Assembly: GCF_900156055.1 (NCBI RefSeq)
Contig: NZ_FTMQ01000006.1
Location: 186,001-250,000, forward strand
Direction: 5' to 3'
Source of the DNA: Rhizobium sp. RU33A
Lineage (GTDB): Bacteria > Pseudomonadota > Alphaproteobacteria > Rhizobiales > Rhizobiaceae
DNA length: 64,000 nt
Both the position numbers and the translations under genes were made by a program. Below are positions 57,804 through 64,000 of this stretch, one piece after another (position 1 is the first letter of the stretch; each line of letters opens with the position of its first letter). The notes below the pieces were generated by a model that searched no databases, was not told the DNA's origin, and was given only the letters and a program-made list of their open reading frames with translations.

Positions 57804-58327
57804 AGATGACCAATGCCCCGCGCATCTTCGGCATTGCCGGTTGGAAGAATTCGGGAAAAACCGGTCTTGCCGTGCGTCTCGTCGAGGAATTCACCCGGCG
57901 CGGCTTCAGGATTTCGACCATCAAACACGCCCATCATGACTTCGACATCGACAAGGTCGGTGCCGACAGCTACCGGCACCGTGAGGCCGGCGCCCATGAG
58001 GTCGTCATCGTGTCCGGAACCCGTTATGCGATCATGCATGAACTGCGTGGCGCTCCCGAACCGAGTTTCGAGGAAATCCTCGCCCGCATCGGCCCCTGCG
58101 ATCTCGTGCTGATCGAAGGCTACAAGCGTGAGCCCGTGCCGAAGATCGAAGCGCGTCGGGAGGCATCCGCCAACCGCGAACCTCTGGCACCAACGGATCC
58201 GCACATCCGCGCGATCGCGGCCGATCACCGCGTCGAGGACACCGATCTGCCGGTCTTCGACCTCGACGACACCATGGCGATTGCCGACTTCATCGGCTCG
58301 GTCACCGGTCTGCCAGACCGGTCCTGA
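57800..58327 (+). CDS. mobB: Molybdopterin-guanine dinucleotide biosynthesis adaptor MobB
   Basis: 175 residues. P-loop GTP-binding protein: GWKNSGKT (14-21), with HAHHDFDIDKVGADS and LIEGYKREP as other family motifs. It helps MobA in cofactor maturation. It overlaps mobA by four bases (ATGA), so is translationally coupled. A terminator for the opposite gene lies just downstream. Confidence 0.92.
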   Translation: MKMTNAPRIFGIAGWKNSGKTGLAVRLVEEFTRRGFRISTIKHAHHDFDIDKVGADSYRHREAGAHEVVIVSGTRYAIMHELRGAPEPSFEEILARIGPCDLVLIEGYKREPVPKIEARREASANREPLAPTDPHIRAIAADHRVEDTDLPVFDLDDTMAIADFIGSVTGLPDRS

Positions 58328-58336
58328 TACTCCGCC

Positions 58337-58367
58337 AAAAGAAAAGGCCGCCGGATCGCTCCGGCGG
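58337..58367 (-). terminator. Intrinsic terminator after the OmpA-like gene
   Basis: CCGCCGGA-TCGC-TCCGGCGG, perfect 8-bp stem. On the minus strand TTTTCTTTT follows closely. Confidence 0.82.
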
Positions 58368-58393
58368 ACTTCTTCATTTCGTCAGTTGGTCGA

Positions 58394-60784
58394 TCAATCG
58401 TTGCTCGACACACCGGCCGGGCGGACCAGCGTGGTCACGCGGCGGATCGCGACGCGGCGGTTCTGCTGTTCGGCGGCTTCCGTGCGGATCTTCAGGAAGC
58501 GCTCGCCGTAACCCTGGACCGACATGTTTTCCGGCGGGATGCCGTAGACTTCGGTGAGCAGGTTGGCGACGGTTTCTGCACGCTGGTCGGAAAGGACGAG
58601 GTTCGAACGATCCGAACCAACGGCATCCGTATGGCCTTCGATCAGGAAGACTTCGCCCGGATCATTTTCGAGCAGCTGCTCCATCGCCTGGGCAACCTTG
58701 CGCAGGGTACGAGCCTGCTCCAGCGGCACCTCGGCAGAACCCGACGGGAAGGTGATCGTATCGAGGTCGATACGACGGACCTTGTCGCGGATACGGGCCG
58801 ACGACTTAACTTCGTCGATCGAATAGACGCGCTCTACACGCTCGACCGGCGGGCGTGCGAGGAAGTCGTAGTAGTCACGATCCGGCGACCGCGTCGTGCT
58901 GACGATGTAGTCGTCGACCGGAATGGTCAGACGCATCGGCGGCAGAGACAGACCGACGTCGACATACATGGTCGGACGTTCGCCGTCAGCTTCCGGCGAA
59001 TACATCAGGACATATTCACGACCGCGCGGAGAAATGCGCGAACGGATGATGATGTCGCCATAACGGTTGTAGACCGTCACCAGCTTGCTGCCATCTGCAC
59101 GTTCGATCGTCTCACGCGTGCGGCCACGCGGCAGCTGCTCGTAATAGGTCTGTTCCGCATCGTAGCGCAGACGCTGACGGTCATCGCCGCGGACAACGAT
59201 CTGGTTGCCGACATTGATGACCGTGCGGTTGTCGATCTGCTCGACGACACGGATTTCCGTGACCTGATTGACCACGTTGTTCTGCACGATCGTGTTGTTG
59301 GTGACGTTATTGGTCACATTGTTCGTGACATTGTTGGTCACCGTGCTGTTCGACACGTTGTTGGTGACGGACGTCGGCACTTCGAAGGTCGGCGCAGCAT
59401 CAAGCGTCGTGCCCTGCTCAGCAATCGTCGCCTGCATCGTCTGCTGGTCGGCAGCCGTCGTTTCGACTTGAGCTTCAGCATCGGTTTCCGGCGGGGGGGC
59501 GACATCTTCCTGGGCACGCAATTCGTTGCGCTGCTCACGCACGCCCTCGCCACCCGTGTTGTCGGCATCCTTGTCGCTGTCTAGGACGGCTGCACCGTTT
59601 TCGACCGGCAGAACGACCGTCTCGGACGTCTGGGACGGATCCTCGGCGATGGCTTCCTTCTCTTCGGTCGTGCGGGTGTCGGTGATCTCCTGCACCGGCT
59701 GATCGGCCGGCGGCTCTACGGCGGGAACGAGAACCTGCTCACCTTCCGGCTGGGCTTCAGCGGGCGCTTCTTCACCGGTCGCCTGCTCTTCCACGGGCTG
59801 CTGGTCGGCCGGCTGTTCAGCCTGATCGGCAGGCACTTCGCCTTCGGTCGTGGGCTGTTCGCCGGCAGCGTCCTGACCGGGACGCAGCTCTTCTTCGGCA
59901 GCAGGAGCCTGGTCGTCGGCCTGCTGGGGAGCCGCTTCGTCCTCGGTCGGCGGCTGCTCTTGGGCCGGCTGTTCTTCAGCTGGCTGCTCTTCACCAGGCT
60001 GCTCTTCGGCTGGCTGCTGCTCCTCGGTCGGCTCAGTTGCCGGAGCCGGGCATTCAGCTTCGGAGGCTGCCTGCGAACCATCGGCACAGGTCACGGCCTG
60101 CGGTTCCTCAACAGGTTGCGCTTCTTCAGCCTGCTGCTGGGCTTCGGCCTCTGCGGCGGCCTGAGCTTCGGCTTCCGCCTGACGCTGAGCTTCCGCTTCT
60201 GCAGCGGCCTGTGCTTCCGCTTCAGCGGCTGCCTGTGCCTCTGCCTCGGCAGCGGCCTGAGCTTCTGCCTCAGCCTGACGCTGGGCCTCTGCTTCGGCAG
60301 CGGCCTGAGCTTCAGCTTCGGCGGCGGCCTGTGCCTCTGCTTCAGCGGCAGCCTGAGCTTCTGCTTCGGCCTGACGCTGGGCCTCTGCCTCGGCGGCAGC
60401 CTGGGCTTCAGCTTCAGCCTGACGCTGAGCTTCAGCTTCGGCGGCGGCCTGAGCCTCTGCTTCAGCCTGACGCTGCGCCTCTGCCTCGGCAGCGGCCTGA
60501 GCTTCTGCCTCGGCGGCAGCCTGAGCTTCGGCTTCGGCCTGACGGCGCGCTTCTTCCTCGGCGGCCGCCTGGGCGTCTCGAGCAGCGCACGTCTCGGCAT
60601 CAGGCGCTTCCGAGCCATCGGTGCAGGTGACGGCCTGGGCCAGCTGGATCAGCTGTTCTTCTGCCTGGCGCGTCTGCGTCTGGCGTTCTGGATGTCCGGT
60701 AACAGCCGCCGCGACCGGTTTTGCCAGTACCGCGACAGACAGGACCGGGATTGCCACCGTGTTGAGCAATCTCTTGTTGAACAT
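58394..60784 (-). CDS. OmpA-family outer-membrane protein with long Ala/Glu/Gln repeats
   Basis: 796 residues. Signal peptide (1-29, ending AKPVAAAV). Residues about 75-225 consist of the repeated unit AEAEAQ with AAA or RQ variants. A Glu/Gln/Pro/Ala-rich part (225-400) and an Asn/Thr/Val-rich part (about 475-510, NNVTNNV units) follow. The C-terminal OmpA domain (about 680-785; [47 protein letters not shown]) binds peptidoglycan. The repeat is low-complexity and probably spans the periplasm or wall. ATG 60784 gives the signal peptide; a longer frame is discarded. Confidence 0.88.
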   Translation of the reverse strand: MFNKRLLNTVAIPVLSVAVLAKPVAAAVTGHPERQTQTRQAEEQLIQLAQAVTCTDGSEAPDAETCAARDAQAAAEEEARRQAEAEAQAAAEAEAQAAAEAEAQRQAEAEAQAAAEAEAQRQAEAEAQAAAEAEAQRQAEAEAQAAAEAEAQAAAEAEAQAAAEAEAQRQAEAEAQAAAEAEAQAAAEAEAQAAAEAEAQRQAEAEAQAAAEAEAQQQAEEAQPVEEPQAVTCADGSQAASEAECPAPATEPTEEQQPAEEQPGEEQPAEEQPAQEQPPTEDEAAPQQADDQAPAAEEELRPGQDAAGEQPTTEGEVPADQAEQPADQQPVEEQATGEEAPAEAQPEGEQVLVPAVEPPADQPVQEITDTRTTEEKEAIAEDPSQTSETVVLPVENGAAVLDSDKDADNTGGEGVREQRNELRAQEDVAPPPETDAEAQVETTAADQQTMQATIAEQGTTLDAAPTFEVPTSVTNNVSNSTVTNNVTNNVTNNVTNNTIVQNNVVNQVTEIRVVEQIDNRTVINVGNQIVVRGDDRQRLRYDAEQTYYEQLPRGRTRETIERADGSKLVTVYNRYGDIIIRSRISPRGREYVLMYSPEADGERPTMYVDVGLSLPPMRLTIPVDDYIVSTTRSPDRDYYDFLARPPVERVERVYSIDEVKSSARIRDKVRRIDLDTITFPSGSAEVPLEQARTLRKVAQAMEQLLENDPGEVFLIEGHTDAVGSDRSNLVLSDQRAETVANLLTEVYGIPPENMSVQGYGERFLKIRTEAAEQQNRRVAIRRVTTLVRPAGVSSND
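60120..60565 (-). repeat. In-gene AEAEAQ-coding tandem repeat
   Basis: About 18 nt units coding AEAEAQ interspersed with RQ or AAA. Runs about 440 bp in the OmpA-like gene. Units are imperfect copies, so they could expand or contract. Confidence 0.75.
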
Positions 60785-61144
60785 ACCTTGCGTTTCCTTC
60801 CCTACGCACAGGCCGGCGACAGTGTCGTCCGGGTCCGTGCTGTTGAATGCGTGCTCGATTGCGCGAACCGAAGCTGTGGCCAAACTAGATTTCTCATAAT
60901 TAACCGTGGCTGAACGAGTTGGAGCGGCTTTTGCTCCAACAGACAACACCGGATGGAACAAAAAAATGTCTTCAGTGGCCCCTGGCGGATTTAAGGGGGC
61001 AAATTTTGTCGATCACGCGGTTTGTTGTTGATTTCGGCTGGGAAACCAGACGAATATTGGGCCCAAGTGTGGTCGACCATACCACACGATCACGGACAGC
61101 CGCCTCAAAAGAACAAACGGCGTCCACCCAACAGAGAGGATCTC
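60785..61144. promoter_or_regulatory. Divergent region between OmpA-like gene and ABC transporter
   Basis: 360 bp without a gene. GTTGGAGC/GCTCCAAC forms an 8-bp stem-loop at 60918-60940, perhaps in the OmpA-like mRNA leader. TTGATT (61028) and GAATAT (61052), 18 bp apart, are a possible weak promoter for the transporter. The operator at 61067-61087 lies just downstream. Confidence 0.4.
61067..61087. promoter_or_regulatory. Nested palindromic operator before the amino-acid transporter
   Basis: GTGTGGT (61067-61073) and ACCACAC (61081-61087) are perfect 7-bp arms with a 7-nt centre. Inside lies a second perfect palindrome TGGTCGACCA (61070-61079). The position just after a promoter-like pair suits a repressor. 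TGGT-ACCA arms resemble GntR/FadR sites, but the regulator is not known. Confidence 0.5.
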
Positions 61145-61918
61145 ATGCGTATTCCGACACGTTTTCTGGCCGCAGCATCGATCGCTGCCCTTTCGCTCTT
61201 TGCCGGTTCGGCCATGGCGCAGGAAAAGCTGATCATCGGCACCGAAGGCGCCTATCCGCCCTTCAACAACCTTGAAGCCGACGGCTCGCTGTCTGGTTTC
61301 GACATCGACATCGCCAAGGCGCTTTGCGAGGAGATGAAGGTCACCTGCGAATTCGTCACCCAGGATTGGGACGGCATCATTCCGGCCCTTCAGGCCAAGA
61401 AGTTCGACGCCATCATCGCATCCATGTCGATCACCCCGGAACGCCTGGAGAAGGTCGACTTCTCCAAGAAGTACTACAACACGCCGCCGGCCGTTGCCGT
61501 GCCGAAGGATTCGGCGATCACCGACGTGGCTGGCCTCGCAGGCAAGACGATCGGCGCCCAGTCTTCGACTACGCATGCCAACTATGCGGAAAAGCATATG
61601 GCGGACAGCGAGCTGAAGCTTTACCCGACCGCTGACGAATACAAGCTCGACCTCGAAGGCGGCCGCGTTGACGCCGTCGTCGACGATATCGTCGTTCTCT
61701 CGGAATGGCTGAAGTCGGATGCCGGCGCCTGCTGCAAGATCCTGACGCCGCTCCCGGTCGATGTCGAAATCAACGGTGATGGTGCAGGTATTGCCGTCCG
61801 TAAGGGCGAAACCGAGCTTGCTGACAAGTTCACCGCAGCGATCGCCGGCATCCGTGCCAACGGCAAGTACGAAGAAATCAACAAGAAGTATTTCGATTTC
61901 GACGTTTACGGCGAGTGA
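61145..61918 (+). CDS. Polar amino-acid ABC transporter substrate-binding protein
   Basis: 257 residues. Signal peptide (1-25, ending AGSAMA) and the SBP family 3 layout: LIIGTEGAYPPFNNLEADGSLSGFDIDIAKALC, WDGIIPALQAKKFDAIIASMSIT (both given in part), IGAQSSTTHANY. Such proteins capture lysine, arginine, ornithine, histidine or opines in the periplasm; the specific ligand is not predictable here. Several cysteines (for example CKVTC-like pair and ACCK) may make disulfides. GAGG stands 5-6 nt before ATG 61145. A hairpin separates it from the permease genes. Confidence 0.9.
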   Translation: MRIPTRFLAAASIAALSLFAGSAMAQEKLIIGTEGAYPPFNNLEADGSLSGFDIDIAKALCEEMKVTCEFVTQDWDGIIPALQAKKFDAIIASMSITPERLEKVDFSKKYYNTPPAVAVPKDSAITDVAGLAGKTIGAQSSTTHANYAEKHMADSELKLYPTADEYKLDLEGGRVDAVVDDIVVLSEWLKSDAGACCKILTPLPVDVEINGDGAGIAVRKGETELADKFTAAIAGIRANGKYEEINKKYFDFDVYGE

Positions 61919-61944
61919 TCCTGGGATAGACCGATAAAACCAAG

Positions 61945-61973
61945 TGGCGGAAGTCGAACACTTCCGCCATTTT
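61945..61973 (+). terminator. Attenuator-like hairpin between binding protein and permease genes
   Basis: TGGCGGAAGT and ACTTCCGCCA, perfect 10-bp stem, 5-nt loop, followed by TTTT. Such structures often allow more binding protein than permease to be made. Confidence 0.75.
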
Positions 61974-62029
61974 GCATTTGAACGGCAACGACATCAAAAA
62001 GGCGGGAAAAACCGCCAAGGGGGAATGGC

Positions 62030-62833
62030 ATGGGCGGATTGTCTTCCGCGCTCGGCTCGATCTGGGACTGGATCAGTTACACGTTTGATCCGCTCTGTGG
62101 TCCCGTCGGGCTCTTCCGGCTGTTGGCGACCGATACGCTTGTGAGCTGCGGCGACACCGGCTGGGGCGACGAGATCGCTTTCGGCGTCAAGGTGACGATC
62201 TCGCTGGCACTTGCGACACTGCCCGTGGGCCTTGCCCTCGGCTTCCTGATTGCGCTGGCGCGCCAGTCGGGTGAATGGAGCCTGCGGGCAGCGACCGGCG
62301 TCTACACGACCATCTTTCGCGGGCTGCCCGAACTCCTGACGCTCTTTATCGTCTATTTCGGCTTCCAGATACTCGTCCAGTCCGTCCTGTCCTGGCTCGG
62401 CATCGACCAACGCGTCGAGATCAATGCCTTCGTGGCCGGCATGATCGCACTCTCCGTCGTCTTTTCGTCCTATGCCTCGGAAGTTCTGCTGTCGGCGTTC
62501 CAGGCCATCCCGCGCGGTCAGTACGAGGCCGGTAGCGCCGTCGGTCTGTCGAAGCGCAAGACCATGTGGCTGATCATCGTGCCCCAGTTGATCCGCATCG
62601 CCCTGCCGGGCCTTAGCAATCTCTGGCTGGTGCTCCTCAAGGACACGGCCCTCGTCTCGGTCATCGGTCTTGCCGACATCGTGCGGCAGACCGGCGTGGC
62701 GGCGCGCGTCACCAAGGAGGCCTTCATGTTCTACGGGATTGCCTGCCTTCTCTATCTGGTGCTCGCCACCGTCTCCTCGATCGGCCTGAACGCCATCGCA
62801 CGCTGGGCCAACCGCGCGGAGGCGAGCCGATGA
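62030..62833 (+). CDS. Amino-acid ABC transporter permease (HisQ type)
   Basis: 267 residues. Five to six membrane helices and the conserved loop EAGSAVGLSKRKTMWLIIVPQ of polar amino-acid permeases that contacts the ATPase. The N-terminal part (1-50) is unusual in length, with a possible periplasmic insert before helix 2 (two cysteines, CGPVG and SCGD). It overlaps the next permease by four bases. Confidence 0.9.
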   Translation: MGGLSSALGSIWDWISYTFDPLCGPVGLFRLLATDTLVSCGDTGWGDEIAFGVKVTISLALATLPVGLALGFLIALARQSGEWSLRAATGVYTTIFRGLPELLTLFIVYFGFQILVQSVLSWLGIDQRVEINAFVAGMIALSVVFSSYASEVLLSAFQAIPRGQYEAGSAVGLSKRKTMWLIIVPQLIRIALPGLSNLWLVLLKDTALVSVIGLADIVRQTGVAARVTKEAFMFYGIACLLYLVLATVSSIGLNAIARWANRAEASR

Positions 62834-63660
62834 CCCACGCATTGGAAATGATACCCGCCCGCCCCGCGCCACCGGTAAAGGCAAGCCGAATCAACCTGGC
62901 CCGCGTCGCTGGCTATGGCATCCTCACTCTCTGGGTTCTTCTCGGGCTCGCACTCGTCTGGTACCTCGCATCGAGCTGGGATCCGGCAAAGATCGAACGC
63001 TATGGCTGGCGGTACCTGGACGGCCTCGCCACCACCCTGATGCTGACCTTCGGGTCGATCACGCTCGGCGCGCTCCTTTCCGTCCCCGTCACCTTCGCCC
63101 GCATGGCACCGAACCCGATCCTGAACACGGTCGCCTATGCCTATGTCTATGTCTTCCGCAGCACGCCGATGCTGTTGCAGATCTTCCTGATCTATTATGG
63201 CCTCGGCTCTTTCCGTCCGCAGATCGAAGCGATCGGCCTCTGGTGGTTCTTCCGCGAGGCTTGGTATTGCGCGCTGTTTGCCATGACACTGAACACGGCA
63301 GCCTATCAGGCGGAGATCCTGCGCGGTGCGATCAAAAGTGTCCCGCGTGGCCAGACGGAAGGCGCTAAATCCCTCGGCCTGCCCAGGTCGATTACCTTAT
63401 GGAAGATCATCCTGCCGCAGGCTCTGATCGTCGCTCTTCGTCCCTATGGCAACGAGATCATATTTATGATCAAGGGCTCGGCCGTCGTCGCGGTCGTCAC
63501 CGTCCTCGATCTGATGGGCCAGACGCGTTATGCCTTCTCGCGCACATTCGACTACCAGACCTATCTCTGGGCGGCGATCTTCTATCTCGCCATCGTCGAG
63601 GCGCTGCGCCACACATGGGGTGCGATCGAGGCACGGCTGACCCGTCACTTGAAACGCTGA
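62830..63660 (+). CDS. Amino-acid ABC transporter permease (HisM type)
   Basis: 276 residues. Membrane helices at about 25-48, 66-92, 98-125, 165-190 and 225-250, with the EAA-loop TEGAKSLGLPRSITLWKIILPQ. It pairs with the previous permease to form the transport channel; coupled start (ATGA). No ATP-binding gene follows before the unrelated usg gene. Confidence 0.9.
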   Translation: MTHALEMIPARPAPPVKASRINLARVAGYGILTLWVLLGLALVWYLASSWDPAKIERYGWRYLDGLATTLMLTFGSITLGALLSVPVTFARMAPNPILNTVAYAYVYVFRSTPMLLQIFLIYYGLGSFRPQIEAIGLWWFFREAWYCALFAMTLNTAAYQAEILRGAIKSVPRGQTEGAKSLGLPRSITLWKIILPQALIVALRPYGNEIIFMIKGSAVVAVVTVLDLMGQTRYAFSRTFDYQTYLWAAIFYLAIVEALRHTWGAIEARLTRHLKR

Positions 63661-63669
63661 CCATGGGTT

Positions 63670-63690
63670 GGCGACCCGTTTTGGGTCGCC
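63670..63690 (+). terminator. Hairpin after the permease operon
   Basis: GGCGACCC-GTTTT-GGGTCGCC is a perfect 8-bp stem 10 bp after the stop. The T tract is weak (GTCCGTCTTGATT). Confidence 0.5.
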
Positions 63691-63834
63691 GTCCGTCTTG
63701 ATTAGCAGTTCCTTTACCAACAGGTGTTTCCATCACGTCAGGGCCCGCGTCGGTCGCGGCCCCGGTCGGTCGCGGAAGCGATGACACCGCCCGCGTCGAT
63801 CCGTCTTCCACGAGAACAGGGGGAACGTCGGCAC

Positions 63835-64000
63835 ATGAACAGCGAAATGGAACTGATGCTGAAGGGTTACGGGCTGACAACCGCCCAGATCCTCTACCGC
63901 CTGCCTGATCATCCTTCCCTGCTGCAGACCTATATCTGGCAGCATTACGATCTGGCTCCTGACTTTCCGGAAATGCGCGGCTTCCTGCGCTTCTGGCAGG
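63835..64000 (+). CDS. usg: Usg family protein, start only (cut by window end)
   Basis: The first 55 codons are visible and run off the window. The text MLKGYGLTTAQILYRLPDHPSLLQTYIWQHYDLAPDFPEMRGFLRFWQ (given here in family order, parts only) matches the small Usg-like family, usually about 80-90 residues and found near tryptophan genes in alphaproteobacteria. Function unknown. Start ATG 63835; GGGGGAA lies about 11 nt upstream. Confidence 0.8.
   Translation, partial: MNSEMELMLKGYGLTTAQILYRLPDHPSLLQTYIWQHYDLAPDFPEMRGFLRFWQ

Noticed and set aside
60120-60565. Possible CRISPR-like repeat array
   Set aside because: The repeat is contiguous, in frame and codes AEAEAQ; there are no unique spacers between units.
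59960-60913. Ser/Leu/Cys-rich 317-codon frame opposite the OmpA-like repeat
   Set aside because: Its regular Leu/Cys/Phe/Gly repeat is the reverse complement of the AEAEAQ repeat, not an independent membrane protein.

Overview
The window is a stretch of high-GC chromosome from a member of the Rhizobiaceae (Rhizobium/Agrobacterium/Sinorhizobium group). Four points support this: a giant GPR/RgsE-type growth-pole protein; a dksA lacking the usual four-cysteine zinc site; a malic enzyme - LuxR - LuxI - DUF2865 - bluB order that matches, from memory, the Sinorhizobium meliloti dme-sinR-sinI-bluB neighbourhood; and CTTGAC-like promoters with frequent GTG/TTG starts. The genes are mostly housekeeping. 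I see no tRNA, rRNA, insertion sequence, prophage, CRISPR array, plasmid gene or compositional island.

Layout. 0-9 kb: FliO-like protein, dksA, sixA-like phosphatase, ycjX/DUF697 membrane pair, a secreted protein, the overlapping folP-folB-folK operon (minus strand), a DUF922 protein, a probable small RNA, a [2Fe-2S] ferredoxin and an Hpt-like protein without its histidine. 10.4-16.3 kb: the 1952-residue pole-growth protein. 16.4-20.5 kb: an Mla-type lipid transport operon (mlaE-mlaF-mlaD-lipoprotein) read toward it. 20.6-28.5 kb: LpxH-like phosphoesterase, malic enzyme, AHL quorum-sensing pair with a lux-box-like site, DUF2865 protein, bluB under a cobalamin riboswitch, and a TolB-like propeller protein.

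28.5-43 kb: nadE, an LtaS-like phosphoglycerol/sulfatase-family membrane enzyme, a winged-helix-like protein behind a perfect palindrome, a GFA protein, class II DAHP synthase, an alpha/beta hydrolase, a 42-residue membrane peptide, glutathione reductase, DUF2059, rpiA, gph and an L,D-transpeptidase. 43-51 kb: fumC and a class I fumarase on either side of a degenerate GGDEF protein, an active-looking diguanylate cyclase, an FMN-binding protein, a hydrolase/MarR divergent pair and DUF971. 51-64 kb: moaA, a large chemoreceptor, an EamA transporter, a Bcr/CflA-type MFS pump, mobA-mobB, an OmpA-family protein with a long Ala/Glu/Gln repeat, an amino-acid ABC transporter lacking its ATPase gene, and the start of usg.

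Two themes connect genes. One is the cell envelope and polar growth: GPR/RgsE, Mla, L,D-transpeptidase, OmpA-like protein and LtaS-like enzyme. The other is central and cofactor metabolism: malic enzyme, two fumarases, NAD, folate, B12 lower ligand and molybdenum cofactor. I found no clear undescribed multi-gene system. The best leads are the small RNA with an anti-Shine-Dalgarno loop (about 9001-9127), the palindrome plus unknown regulator at 32.8-33.8 kb, the His-less Hpt gene beside the pole protein, the dead GGDEF protein between the fumarases, and the 42-residue peptide at 37025.
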